From: DAOTXL01 sp034435455
Lineage (GTDB): Bacteria; Chloroflexota; Anaerolineae; JAAYZQ01
Direction: 5' to 3'
Assembly (NCBI GenBank): GCA_034435455.1
Contig: DAOTXL010000077.1
Span: 14,183 to 78,182 of the forward strand
DNA: 64,000 nucleotides
Below, piece after piece: positions 1 to 8,731 of this stretch (positions are counted from its first letter, which is position 1; each line of letters opens with the position of its first letter). The notes under the pieces were generated by a model. It had not been told where the DNA came from. It ran no database searches and worked only from the letters and a program-made list of their open reading frames with translations. A program made the position numbers and the translations under genes.

Positions 1-860
1 GGGTCGTCGCCGTAGCCGTAACGGCCCACCGGCTTGAATTCCTGGGCCCCGGTGGCGACCAGGATGACGCCGGCCGGCACCGGCAGGCTCACTTCCCGGC
101 CGAACTGCCGGGTGCGCACCAGCAGGGTAAAGTTGCCGATATACCCCTGCACCTCCTGCACCTCTGCCGAGGTCAGGACCTCGATGCGCGGTTCGTCGCG
201 CACCCCGGCCACGTGGCGCTCGACCAGCTCCCGGGCGTGGGCCATGGTGGGATACAATCTGTCGAGGTGGCGCAGCACCCCCCCCAGTTCCGGCTCCCGT
301 TCGATGAGGGTCACGGCAAAGCCACGGCGGGCCAGGCTCAGGGCGGCCGTCATGCCGGCCACCCCCCCGCCGAGGACCGCAGCCGTCGGCTGAACCGGCA
401 GCCTGGCCTCCTCCAGAGGCTCCAGCAGGGCGGCCCTGGCCACGCCCATGCGGATCAGGTCTTGGGCTTTCTGAGTGGCCTGCTCGCCGTCGCGCATGTG
501 TACCCACGAACATTGGTCCCGGATGTTGACGAACTCGAACAGATAGCGGTTGAGGCCGGCCTCCTCGCAGGTCGCCTGGAACAGCGGCTCGTGGGTGCGC
601 GGTGTGCAGGAAGCGACCACCACCCGGTTCAGATTGTGGGTGGCGATGGCAGAGCGGATCTCGGCCAGCCCGGCGTCGGAGCAGGTAAACAGGCTGTCGC
701 CGGCCCAGACGACGCCGGGCAGCGCCCGCGCCGACTCGACCAGGGCCGGCACGTCCAGATAGCCGGCGATGTTGTGCCCGCAGTGGCAGACAAATACCCC
801 AATGCGCGGGGCTTGCCTTCCGGGTGCCTGTGCTTCCTCCGGCCTTGAGCTACGAAACAT
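1..860 (-). CDS. HdrA-like iron-sulfur flavoprotein (partial, runs off window start)
   Basis: Read from an ATG at 860, this gives about 286 residues and stays open at position 1, so the C-terminus is missing. It opens with the heterodisulfide reductase A signature IGVFVCHCGHNIAGYLD (about residues 20-36) and continues with LNRVVVASCTPRTHEPLF and CSWVH, typical of the HdrA cysteine domain. A Rossmann FAD motif (VLGGGVAGMTAALSLARRG, about residues 165-183) follows. HdrA proteins are cytoplasmic FAD/[4Fe-4S] proteins that split or collect electrons. The start lies 7 bases past the stop of the upstream HdrA-like gene, with a GGGGAGAGG sequence 10 bases before it, so it is the last visible gene of the kor-hdr operon. 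Whether hdrB/hdrC follow cannot be seen. Confidence 0.85.
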   Translation of the reverse strand, partial: MFRSSRPEEAQAPGRQAPRIGVFVCHCGHNIAGYLDVPALVESARALPGVVWAGDSLFTCSDAGLAEIRSAIATHNLNRVVVASCTPRTHEPLFQATCEEAGLNRYLFEFVNIRDQCSWVHMRDGEQATQKAQDLIRMGVARAALLEPLEEARLPVQPTAAVLGGGVAGMTAALSLARRGFAVTLIEREPELGGVLRHLDRLYPTMAHARELVERHVAGVRDEPRIEVLTSAEVQEVQGYIGNFTLLVRTRQFGREVSLPVPAGVILVATGAQEFKPVGRYGYGDD

Positions 861-866
861 GGGTGG

Positions 867-2162
867 TCATCCTCTCCCCTCAAGGCCCAGCGCCATTTCG
901 GCCGCCCGCGCTGCGGCGGCGCTGGCCTGGGCCACCGACTGGGGAATATCGGCCGGCCCCAGACAACAGCCACAGGCCACGATGCCGGGCCGGCTGGTGT
1001 CGGTCGGGGCGAAGGGGTCCACGCGGACAAAGCCGAACTCGTCCAGCTCGATGCCCAGCACGGCGGCCAGTTGTGGGGCATCGTGGCGCGGCACCAGGCT
1101 GGTGGCCAGCACGGCCAGGTCCACCGTCATCCGCTGCGGGCGCGAGGTGGCCGCATCCTCATACCTGACCACCGGGTTGTGGTTGTCGTCCTCCAGGATC
1201 TGGGCCACCCGCCCGTGGATAAAAGTGACGCCAAAATCACGCCGGGCCCGGTCCATGTACTCCCGGAACCCTTTGCCCGAACCCCTCAAATCGGTATAGA
1301 ATATGTAGGAACGTGTCTCAGGATCGTGCTCCCAGGCCAGCACCGCCTCTTTGGTCGAGTGGACGCAGCACACCGTTGAGCAGTAGCGGTTGTGGCGCAC
1401 ATGCCGCGAACCGGTGCACTGCACAAAGCCGAGGGTCCTGGCCGGTCGTCCGTCGGAGGGGCGCAGCAGTTGGCCGCCGGTTGGCCCCGCGGCGCTGATG
1501 AGCCGCTCGTACTCCAGGGCGGTGATGACGTTGGGATAGCGTCGATAGCCGTACTGGCTCAGAGGGGTCGGATCGTAAAAGTCGTAGCCGGTGGCGACGA
1601 CGAGGGCCCCTACCTCCAGCGTCAGTTCCCGATCCTGCTGCTCGAACCGGATCGCCCCGGCCGGGCATACCTTCTGACACAGGCCACATTTGCCCCGGAG
1701 CAGATAGGTGCATTGCTCCGGGTCAATGGTCATTACCAGCGGCACCGCCTGGGGGAAATAGAGATAGATCGCCCGGCGCTGGCTCAATCCCAGGTTGAAG
1801 GCATCGGGCACCGGACGGGGGCATTTGAGGGCGCACTCGCCGCAGCCGGTACACCGCTCCTCGTCCACATAGCGGGCATGTTTGAGCACCTGCACCTGAA
1901 ACGCCCCGGCCTGGCCCGTCACGGCCCGGACTTCAGAACAGGTATGCAGCACCACGTTCGGATGGCGGGCGCAATCCACCATCTTGGGCGACAGGATGCA
2001 GGTCGAGCAGTCGTTGGTGGGGAAGGTCTTGTCGAGTTGTGCCATCCGCCCGCCGATGCTGGGCAGGCGTTCCACCAGGTGGACGCGCAGCCCCTGTTCG
2101 GCCAGGTCCAGCGCTGCCTGGATGCCGGCGATCCCCCCGCCGAGGACGAGAACTTGTTTCAC
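867..2162 (-). CDS. HdrA/QmoA-like FAD and [4Fe-4S] protein
   Basis: This is a 431-residue protein with a GTG start that overlaps the mvhD stop (GTGA). An FAD Rossmann motif (LGGGIAGIQAALDLAEQG) opens it, followed by the HdrA cysteine region FPTNDCSTCILSPKMVDCARHP (split at about residues 48-69). A ferredoxin insert has CTGCGECALKC near residue 103 and CGLCQKVCPAGAI near 158. A late YCSTVCCVHSTKEAV motif matches the HdrA CCxxxxK region. It lacks the N-terminal CHCG domain carried by its downstream neighbour, which makes it shorter and more like QmoA or a core HdrA. Role: intramolecular electron transfer in an Hdr-type complex. The partner is inferred from the operon. Family assignment is secure; the exact subtype is not. 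Confidence 0.88.
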   Translation of the reverse strand: MKQVLVLGGGIAGIQAALDLAEQGLRVHLVERLPSIGGRMAQLDKTFPTNDCSTCILSPKMVDCARHPNVVLHTCSEVRAVTGQAGAFQVQVLKHARYVDEERCTGCGECALKCPRPVPDAFNLGLSQRRAIYLYFPQAVPLVMTIDPEQCTYLLRGKCGLCQKVCPAGAIRFEQQDRELTLEVGALVVATGYDFYDPTPLSQYGYRRYPNVITALEYERLISAAGPTGGQLLRPSDGRPARTLGFVQCTGSRHVRHNRYCSTVCCVHSTKEAVLAWEHDPETRSYIFYTDLRGSGKGFREYMDRARRDFGVTFIHGRVAQILEDDNHNPVVRYEDAATSRPQRMTVDLAVLATSLVPRHDAPQLAAVLGIELDEFGFVRVDPFAPTDTSRPGIVACGCCLGPADIPQSVAQASAAAARAAEMALGLEGRG

Positions 2163-2554
2163 CGCGCCCTCTCCTCTTGCTGCCTGACAAACCGCCGCAC
2201 CGCCTCGATCAGCGCCGGCCCCTCCCCCACACGCACCTGATAGAACGCCAGTTGTTCCTCCCGGAACCCCAGCAGTCCGGCCAGCCGACGCACCTCCTCG
2301 AACAGCTCCTCCGCCCGGCGGCTGCCGAACTCATAGTGGCACTCCTCCGGTGGGCAACCGACCAGCATCACCCCATCGGCCCCCTTCTGAAAGGCCTGGA
2401 GGATGGTGCTGGTTCCGACCTGCCCCAGGCAATCCACTTTCAGCGGCCGGACCCCGGCCGGGTAGGAGAGGTGTTGTTTCCCCGCCTCTTGCAGGCTTTG
2501 GTGGGCGTTCCAATTGCAGGTAAAGATGACGACTCGCGGCTCCGATTCCGCCAT
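2159..2554 (-). CDS. mvhD: MvhD-type [2Fe-2S] electron-transfer subunit
   Basis: This is a 131-residue protein of normal length for the MvhD / hydrogenase iron-sulfur subunit family. It starts with RVVIFTCNWNAH (Cys 13), then LKVDCLGQVGTS (Cys 42) and MLVGCPPEECHYEFG (Cys 67 and 72), the spaced cysteines that bind a [2Fe-2S] cluster. MvhD docks on HdrA in methanogens and passes electrons between HdrA and a partner dehydrogenase. Here it lies between the HdrA::GltD fusion (stop at 2578) and the 431-residue HdrA, overlapping the start of the latter by 3 bases. This fits a bridge between the two flavoproteins (inference). The ATG at 2554 follows a pyrimidine-rich spacer on the plus strand. Confidence 0.88.
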   Translation of the reverse strand: MAESEPRVVIFTCNWNAHQSLQEAGKQHLSYPAGVRPLKVDCLGQVGTSTILQAFQKGADGVMLVGCPPEECHYEFGSRRAEELFEEVRRLAGLLGFREEQLAFYQVRVGEGPALIEAVRRFVRQQEERAR

Positions 2555-2577
2555 GTTTCCCTCCTGCCTCCTGCCCC

Positions 2578-5500
2578 TCACGCCAGGATCGCTTCCAGCA
2601 TCGCTTCGATCTGGGCGCCGGTTGGATGGCCGGTGAGGATGGCTCCGGCCGGGCAGCGGGTAGCGCACACCCCCCCGCCGCGACAGATCGCCGGATCGAT
2701 CCAGGCTATCCGCTTTTCCCCTTCGCCCTGGAGCTGGATGGCGCCGAATTCGCACACCTGCTCGCAGTCGCCACAGCCACGACAGCGGTCCGGGTCCACC
2801 ACGGCTGCCATCGCTTCGGGCCAGACATGCTCCTGGCCCAGCCAGGCAGCCGCCCGCGCTGCGGCGGCCATGCCGGCGATCATGGGATCGACCGTCGGGT
2901 CGCAGATAAAGATGCCGGGCCGGTGGGTGTCGGCGCAGCCCCATTCCCCGTGGACGCGGGGATGCCGCCCTGGCGTGTCGAACGCGGCGTTGATCTGGGC
3001 GTGCTCCTCGGCGTTGCGGGGGGCCAGGACCAGGGCCGAACCCTTCCACAGCGTCGCCCCATTGTGCATGACGGTAAAGTGGCCGGGCGTCTGCCGGATC
3101 TGCCGGGGGACGGTCTTGAGCCGCAGCGCCTGGATGCGCTGTGCTGAAAGTGCTCCCTGGCAGATGGTTGCCGCCGGTCCGCTGCCCACAATCAGCACCG
3201 TTTTTTCCAGGGGCAGGGAGACGCGCGGCCGCACGACCGACAGCCGCGTTTTGGCCACGGCCGCCGCGATCATGGCCGAGGCGGTGGCGGTGGCGGCGGC
3301 CGGATCGTCGTCGTGGGCCCAGGCGCACTGTTCGCGGATGTTGACGAACTCGAACAGGGGGTTGCCCCGGTCAAAATGCCGGCCTAGCAGGTTATCTTTG
3401 CAGCGCACCCGCTGGTAGGTGCAGCTATAGCACACCTGGTCCACGGCGCAGCAGGAACAGGCAGCCAGCACCACCCGGTTCAGGTTCTGGTCGGCCACGG
3501 CCTGGTAGATGGCATCGGCGGCCTCGGGCGAACAGGATTGGGCCAGCACCTGGCTGTAGACCACCCCCTGCCAGGTCCGTGCCTGGGCCTCCACCGCCGC
3601 CGTATCCACAATGTCCGAAATCTGGCCGTTGCACCGGCAGATGAACACGCCGATGCGCGCGGCACCCGCGGCGCTGACCAGCGGTGCCGGGCCGGTGGCA
3701 GGCCGTCGCCCGGCAAAGAGGTCCATCATCGCTCGCGCTGCGGCTGCCGATCCGGCCAGGGGGTCGTCCGGCTCTACCTGGTAGATCCCTTCTCCGGTTG
3801 CAAGGGGCAAGTTGTGAGTTACAAGGGGCAAGTTACCTTTTGCCTCTTGTCCCCTGCCCCTTGCCTCCTCTGCCAGGATGATGGCCCCCACCTCCAGCCG
3901 CTCGAAGCGTTCCTGCTGGTTGTGGACAATGGCCTTGGGCTCGCATACCGCCTCGCAGGCCAGGCACTCGGAGCAGGGCCCGCACATCAGGCAGCGCCGG
4001 GCCTCGGCTATGGCGGTCTCGGCGTCGTAGCCCAGCTCCACCTCGGCGTGACTGTGCAGGCGGCGGGCCATGGGAATGGTGGGGGCGGGGTGGCGGGGCA
4101 CGGGGGTCAGTTCCTCACGGGTCAGCTCTCGCCGGGCGATGGGCATCTCTCGGGCCGAGACCGAGAGCTCGACGGGCGGGATTCCCCGCAGGTAGGCGTC
4201 AATGCCGGCGGCTGCCTGCCGGGCAGAGCCGATGGCGTCAATGACCGACACCGGTTGGGTGATGGCATCGCCGCCGGCGAACACCCCGGGGCGGTTGGTC
4301 ATATACGACACCCGGTCCACATTGAAGGTGCCCTCGCGGGTGATGGCAAAGCCGTGCCCTTCCCCCAGGAACGACAGGTCAGGGGACTGGCCGATGGCCG
4401 GCACGACCATGTCAATCTCCAGGGTGAACTCGCTGCCGGCAATGGGCACCGGGCGGCGCCGGCCGGTGTGATCCGGTTCACCCGGTTTCATGCGCACGCA
4501 CTCCAGGGCTACCACCCGTCCCTGTTCGTTGCCCAGGATGCGCACCGGAGCGACCAGGAATTCGATGGGGACCCCTTCCCGTTCGGCCTCTTCGATCTCC
4601 TCGGGCAGGGCCGGCATCTCGGCCCGGGTGCGGCGGTAGAGCACCCGTACATGGTCCACCCCCAGCCGCTTGAGGGAGCGGGCCACATCCATGGCGGTGT
4701 TGCCTCCGCCGATGATCGCCACCCGGGTGGACACCCCTCCCAGCAGATAGCTCAACACCCTCATCTGCCAGTGCGGATCGTCGGTCTGGTGGGAGAGGTT
4801 GATCGCCTTCAGCAGTTCGATGCCGGCGACCACCCCTCGCAGCTCTTCGCCGGGGATGCGCAGTTTGTGGTCCCGGTGCGCTCCCACGCCGATGAACACC
4901 GCCTGGTACCCCATTGCGAACAGGTCGTCCAGGGTGTATTGGCCGTTTGGGCCGATGGGCGTATTGAGGCGGATCTCCACTCCCAGCCGTTCGATCCGTT
5001 CCACCTCGCGCCGGATCACGTCGCGGGGCAGCCGATAGGAGGGGATGCCCACGGCCATCATGCCGCCGACCACCGGCAGCGCTTCAAAGACCGTCACCCG
5101 ATAGCCCTTGCGGGCCAGATCGTCGGCCACGGCCAGGCCGGCCGGCCCGGCGCCGACTATGGCTACTCGCTGCGCTCCGGCTTCTGGCGGGGTCGTGGGC
5201 GGTGGGCACTCCGCCCCTTCTTCTTCCTGCCACTCCCAATCGGCGACAAACCGCTTCAGCAGGCGGATGGCCACCGCCTCGTCCACCTCGGCGCGGCGGC
5301 AGTTGAGCTCGCAGGGGTGGGTGCAGATGCGCCCGCAGATGCCGGGGAAGGGAATGGCCTGGCGGATCAGGTTCAGGGCCTCCTGGAACCGGCCCTGAGC
5401 GATGAGGGCGATGTAGCCCTGGACGTGGATGCCCGCCGGACAGGTGTTGGAGCATGGCGCCTTGCCCAATTTGTCAATGACCGCACAGCCGGGTTGTGCG

Positions 5501-5871
5501 CCTTCAAACAGATAAATAGCCTTGTGATCGGTGCCCGGTACCGTCACCGGGCAGACTTTCAGGCACTCCTTACAGGCGGTGCATTTGGTCAGGTCCACAT
5601 AGCGGGGATGTTGGCGCAGCTCGACCTGAAAGCGCCCGGCCTCCCCCTCGGCGCGGTTGAGGCGCGTGTTGGTCCACAGGGTAATGTTGGGGTGCCTGGC
5701 CACCTCCAGCCACCGGGCATTGAGCAGGTGGCGAGGCACTGTAGTCGCGCCGCCGTTGCCCAGGAAGGGCGAAGGCTCGACCAGGTGGACCTCAATCCCG
5801 GAGTTGGCCAGGTCCAGGGCTGCCTGAATGCCGGCAACGCTGCCGCCGATGACAAGTGCACCTTTGCTCAC
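2578..5871 (-). CDS. HdrA::GltD/NfnB fusion iron-sulfur flavoprotein, 1097 aa
   Basis: Domains in order: HdrA-type FAD start (GGSVAGIQAALDLANSG, residues 9-25); ferredoxin CTACKECLKVCPV (97-109); GltD-type Fe-S helical domain with CSNTCPAG (140-147) and CGRICTHPCELNC (179-191); FAD motif VAIVGAGPAGLAVADDLA (236-253); NAD(P)H motif VAIIGGGNTAMDVA (384-397); GGDAITQP (533-540); a Cys cluster CLMCGPCSECLACEAVC (627-643); an HdrA CHCG-like domain (IGVFICRCNG, 740-749); a weak third Rossmann fold; and two C-terminal ferredoxin motifs (CRGCGDCEQVC at 1030, CRGGGVCATRC at 1063). The GltD/NfnB core suggests NAD(P)H as one redox partner. The first HdrA domain lacks the DCSTC cysteines and the last Rossmann fold looks degenerate. 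Starts with GTG overlapping the korB/G stop. Residues about 669-694 are a repeat-derived insert. Confidence 0.87.
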   Translation of the reverse strand: MSKGALVIGGSVAGIQAALDLANSGIEVHLVEPSPFLGNGGATTVPRHLLNARWLEVARHPNITLWTNTRLNRAEGEAGRFQVELRQHPRYVDLTKCTACKECLKVCPVTVPGTDHKAIYLFEGAQPGCAVIDKLGKAPCSNTCPAGIHVQGYIALIAQGRFQEALNLIRQAIPFPGICGRICTHPCELNCRRAEVDEAVAIRLLKRFVADWEWQEEEGAECPPPTTPPEAGAQRVAIVGAGPAGLAVADDLARKGYRVTVFEALPVVGGMMAVGIPSYRLPRDVIRREVERIERLGVEIRLNTPIGPNGQYTLDDLFAMGYQAVFIGVGAHRDHKLRIPGEELRGVVAGIELLKAINLSHQTDDPHWQMRVLSYLLGGVSTRVAIIGGGNTAMDVARSLKRLGVDHVRVLYRRTRAEMPALPEEIEEAEREGVPIEFLVAPVRILGNEQGRVVALECVRMKPGEPDHTGRRRPVPIAGSEFTLEIDMVVPAIGQSPDLSFLGEGHGFAITREGTFNVDRVSYMTNRPGVFAGGDAITQPVSVIDAIGSARQAAAGIDAYLRGIPPVELSVSAREMPIARRELTREELTPVPRHPAPTIPMARRLHSHAEVELGYDAETAIAEARRCLMCGPCSECLACEAVCEPKAIVHNQQERFERLEVGAIILAEEARGRGQEAKGNLPLVTHNLPLATGEGIYQVEPDDPLAGSAAAARAMMDLFAGRRPATGPAPLVSAAGAARIGVFICRCNGQISDIVDTAAVEAQARTWQGVVYSQVLAQSCSPEAADAIYQAVADQNLNRVVLAACSCCAVDQVCYSCTYQRVRCKDNLLGRHFDRGNPLFEFVNIREQCAWAHDDDPAAATATASAMIAAAVAKTRLSVVRPRVSLPLEKTVLIVGSGPAATICQGALSAQRIQALRLKTVPRQIRQTPGHFTVMHNGATLWKGSALVLAPRNAEEHAQINAAFDTPGRHPRVHGEWGCADTHRPGIFICDPTVDPMIAGMAAAARAAAWLGQEHVWPEAMAAVVDPDRCRGCGDCEQVCEFGAIQLQGEGEKRIAWIDPAICRGGGVCATRCPAGAILTGHPTGAQIEAMLEAILA
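3798..3873. repeat. Spacer-type repeat inserted in frame in the HdrA::GltD gene
   Basis: Two direct copies of CAAGGGGCAAGTT lie at about 3800 and 3822, followed by an inverted, pyrimidine-rich counterpart (CTTGTCCCCTGCCCCTTGCC, 3846-3865). The same text style occurs in the operon's non-coding spacers near 2555-2580 and 9050-9095. It encodes a low-complexity stretch joining a ferredoxin module to the CHCG-like domain, and the reading frame stays open. Confidence 0.6.
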
Positions 5872-7442
5872 GTTCTCCCTCTACTTGCCTCTTGTCTCCC
5901 TCTCTCGTAGCCGACCTCGAGCGCTTTTATGTTCAGGTCGACCGTTTTGGCCGGCACCGACTCGGCTACGGCCTGGCGCATCGCCTCCTTGCTCACTGCG
6001 CCGACGATGGCCGTCCAGAAACCGAGCATCACCGTGTTGGCGACGCGGTTGTTGCCCATCTCCTCGGCGATGCGGGTGGCCGGGAGGCCATAGGTGGTGA
6101 TGTCCCGGCGATGGTCATCGGGCAGGGTCACCAGGCCGTTGTCAATCAGCAGCGTGCCGCCGGGGGCCAGCGTCGGGACATATTTGCTGTAGGCTCCCTG
6201 CGACATGATGATCATGCTGGTAGGCCGGATCAGGTGGGGGTGGTGGATCGGGTCGCTGGAGAGGACCACCTGCGATCCGGCAGCACCGCCCCGTGCCTCC
6301 GGGCCATAGCTCTGGGTGAAACAGGCCTCTAACCCATCGTAGAGGGCTGCCGCCTGGCCGATGATCTTGCCGGCGCTGATAATCCCCTGGCCGCCGAACC
6401 CGCCCAATTGCACCTCGGTGCGGGGCACATAGTCGGTCCGCGGCGGCAGGTGGGGCCGCTCGTCCAGCGCCTTCTTTTCGGCCTGCCACCACTTTTCCCC
6501 TCGGGCTGCCAGAGCGTCGAGGGCTTGCTGCAGGTCCGGGCGGGGGTTATCCAGGAACTTGCCCTCGACGATCTCGACGATCTCGCCCTTTTCGTTCACC
6601 TTCACGTCGGCATCTTTGGGGTGGGTGCCGTGGGCGGTCCGGCCCACTTTTTGGTAATACTTCATCATCTCCAGGCCGCGCCGGCCCAGCCTTTCGGGGT
6701 CCAGCCCCCGGCCTTCCGGGTTCCAGCGGGCATAGGCTGTGGAGCAGGGGGCGATGACCTCGACGAAGCTAAAGCCGGGGTGGGCCAGGGCCTCGCGCAG
6801 GGTCCACTCCAACTGCCGGGCGTGGAGCACGGTCCAGCGGGCCACGAACGACGCGCCGCTGGCTGCCGCCAGGTAGGGCAGGTTGAAGGGGTATTCAAAG
6901 TTGCCATATTGGGTCGTTACCGCCCGGGCCTCATGGGGCGTGGTCGGCCCTACCTGGCCACCGGTCATGCCGTAGTTAAAGTTGTTGACGCAGACCACCG
7001 TGATCTCCAGGTTGCGCCGGGCGGCGTGGATAAAGTGATTGCCGCCGATGCCGGCGATGTCGCCGTCGCCGGAGAGGACGACCACCTTGAGCTCCGGGTT
7101 GGCCAGCTTCAGGCCGGTGGCGAAAGGCAGGGCCCGGCCGTGAGTGGTGTGGAACGAGTCCAGCCGTACATAGCCGGCAATGCGCCCCGTGCAGCCGATG
7201 CCCGATACGACGGCCACCTTGTCCAGGTCCCACCCTTTGTTCTTTTCCAGCCATTGCAACGCGCCGATAAAGGTGGTCAGGGCGGTGCCCAGGCCGCACC
7301 CCTGGCACCAGATGTGGGGCAGCCGCTCGCCGCGCAACAGCTCGTCCATCGGGTGCAACCCGGTCACCCAGTCGCTCTGGTCGGGCGGCTCGTAGCCCAG
7401 CATTCTCAGTCGTTCGCTGCGGTGCATCTCTTCTTCGGGCAT
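5868..7442 (-). CDS. korB: 2-oxoacid:ferredoxin oxidoreductase, fused beta (TPP) and gamma subunits
   Basis: This is a 524-residue protein. Residues 1-~300 are the thiamine-diphosphate beta subunit: WCQGCGLGTAL near 45, GIGCTGRIAGY near 80, and the TPP/Mg motif GDGDIAGIGGNHF ending in VNNFNYGMTGGQ near 155. Residues ~335-524 are the gamma subunit (VQLGGFGGQGIISAGKIIGQ, then FTQSYGPEARGGAAGSQVVL). KOR enzymes oxidise 2-oxoglutarate to succinyl-CoA with ferredoxin, or run reductively. Separate subunits are more usual, so the fusion is notable. Substrate is inferred as 2-oxoglutarate because sucCD are in the same operon; other 2-oxoacids are possible. Five bases separate it from korA, and its stop overlaps the GTG of the Hdr fusion. 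Confidence 0.93.
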   Translation of the reverse strand: MPEEEMHRSERLRMLGYEPPDQSDWVTGLHPMDELLRGERLPHIWCQGCGLGTALTTFIGALQWLEKNKGWDLDKVAVVSGIGCTGRIAGYVRLDSFHTTHGRALPFATGLKLANPELKVVVLSGDGDIAGIGGNHFIHAARRNLEITVVCVNNFNYGMTGGQVGPTTPHEARAVTTQYGNFEYPFNLPYLAAASGASFVARWTVLHARQLEWTLREALAHPGFSFVEVIAPCSTAYARWNPEGRGLDPERLGRRGLEMMKYYQKVGRTAHGTHPKDADVKVNEKGEIVEIVEGKFLDNPRPDLQQALDALAARGEKWWQAEKKALDERPHLPPRTDYVPRTEVQLGGFGGQGIISAGKIIGQAAALYDGLEACFTQSYGPEARGGAAGSQVVLSSDPIHHPHLIRPTSMIIMSQGAYSKYVPTLAPGGTLLIDNGLVTLPDDHRRDITTYGLPATRIAEEMGNNRVANTVMLGFWTAIVGAVSKEAMRQAVAESVPAKTVDLNIKALEVGYERGRQEASRGRT

Positions 7443-7447
7443 GGTCC

Positions 7448-8731
7448 TTACTCCTCGGCTGCTGCCACGGCGCTGACCTTTTGGGAAGGGGATCGTCCGT
7501 CAGGTGCCCGCACCTGGTCGGGGGAGATCCTGCCGGCCGCCAGGCGGATGACGTCGAGGACATGGTGCGGTTCCAGGATGTCGCCCCCGGCCCGGTTGGC
7601 GCCGAACACCAACGCCTGGCCGGCGGCGCAGCGTTCCACTTCGCGGACGATCTGGCCCATGTTGATCTCCGGCACCACAAAGGCGCGGATGCCTTTGGCC
7701 AGTTGCCGGATGCGCTCTTCGGGGAAGGGCCAGACGGTGATCAGCCGCAGGTAGCCCACGCGGAGGCCCTCCTCCCTGGCCTGTTCGATGGGCCACAGGG
7801 AGGTCCGCGCCGAGATGCCGTAGGACACCACCACCACTTCGGCGTCGGCCAGGTAGCGCTCCTCCACCTGGATGATCTCGGCCCGGTGGGCGCGGATCTT
7901 GTTCACCAGCCGCCGGACATTCCATTCGTGGGCCTGGGCGTTCATCACCGGATAGCCCCGCTCGTCGTGGGTCAGGCCGGTGACATGGATGCGATACCCT
8001 TCGCCGGCGATGGTCATGGGCGAGATGTAGCCGTCGCCGTTGCCGGCCGGGTTATCGCGGAAGATGCGAAAATGGTCGGGGGGCACATCTCCCCGGAGCA
8101 CCACCGGGCGGTTGACGATTTCGACCTCTTCCGGTGGGGGGATGACCACCTTTTCGGTCATATGGCCCACTTCGGCGTCGCTCATCACCAGCACCGGGAC
8201 GCGGTATTTTTCCGACAGGTTAAAGGCGCGGATGGTCAGGTCGAACATCTCCTGGGGGGAGACGGGCGACAGGGCGATGATCTCATAGTCGCCGTGGGAA
8301 CCCCAGCGGGCCTGCATCATGTCCTGCTGCCCCACCAGGGTCGGCAGCCCGGTAGAGGGGCCGCCGCGCTGGACGTTGACCAGCACGCAGGGGGTCTCCA
8401 GCATGATGCCCAGGCCCAGGTTTTCCATCATCAGCGAAAAGCCGGGGCCGCTGGTGGCGGTCATGGCCTTGGCCCCGGCCCACGATGCCCCCAGGATGGC
8501 GTTCATCGAGGCCAGCTCATCCTCCATCTGGATATAGACGCCGCCTACCTGGGGCAACCGGACCGACATCCGCTCGGCGATCTCGGTTGCCGGGGTGATG
8601 GGGTAGCCGGCGAAGAAGCGGCAGCCGGCCAGGATGGCCCCCTCGGCGCAGGCGTGGTCCCCCAGCATGAAATGTTCGCCGGTCAGCAACCCTTTTGTCG
8701 GTTTTGCGGCCAATTCTCCTGGTTTGATCAT
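7448..8731 (-). CDS. korA: 2-oxoacid:ferredoxin oxidoreductase alpha subunit
   Basis: This is a 427-residue alpha (pyrimidine and transketolase-like) subunit. Key stretches are GCRFFAGYPITPATEIAERM (about residues 36-55), QMEDELASMNAILGASWAG, TSGPGFSLMMENLG, and a C-terminal domain with VVVSYGISARTS and LRLITVWPFPE. It forms the active site with the TPP-binding beta chain. Its ATG overlaps the korD stop, so korD-korA-korB/G are translationally coupled and presumably made in equal amounts. Confidence 0.94.
   Translation of the reverse strand: MIKPGELAAKPTKGLLTGEHFMLGDHACAEGAILAGCRFFAGYPITPATEIAERMSVRLPQVGGVYIQMEDELASMNAILGASWAGAKAMTATSGPGFSLMMENLGLGIMLETPCVLVNVQRGGPSTGLPTLVGQQDMMQARWGSHGDYEIIALSPVSPQEMFDLTIRAFNLSEKYRVPVLVMSDAEVGHMTEKVVIPPPEEVEIVNRPVVLRGDVPPDHFRIFRDNPAGNGDGYISPMTIAGEGYRIHVTGLTHDERGYPVMNAQAHEWNVRRLVNKIRAHRAEIIQVEERYLADAEVVVVSYGISARTSLWPIEQAREEGLRVGYLRLITVWPFPEERIRQLAKGIRAFVVPEINMGQIVREVERCAAGQALVFGANRAGGDILEPHHVLDVIRLAAGRISPDQVRAPDGRSPSQKVSAVAAAEE

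Noticed and set aside
3538..5910. Plus-strand 790-residue open frame opposite the HdrA::GltD gene
   Set aside because: It mirrors a well-supported minus-strand gene, has His/Gln/Gly-rich shadow composition and no domain; a GC-skew artefact.
6408..7754. Long plus-strand frames over korB/korA, and similar ones over sucC, thrS (56482-58740) and the glycosyltransferases
   Set aside because: All are antisense shadows of genes with clear motifs; no SD or conserved sequence.
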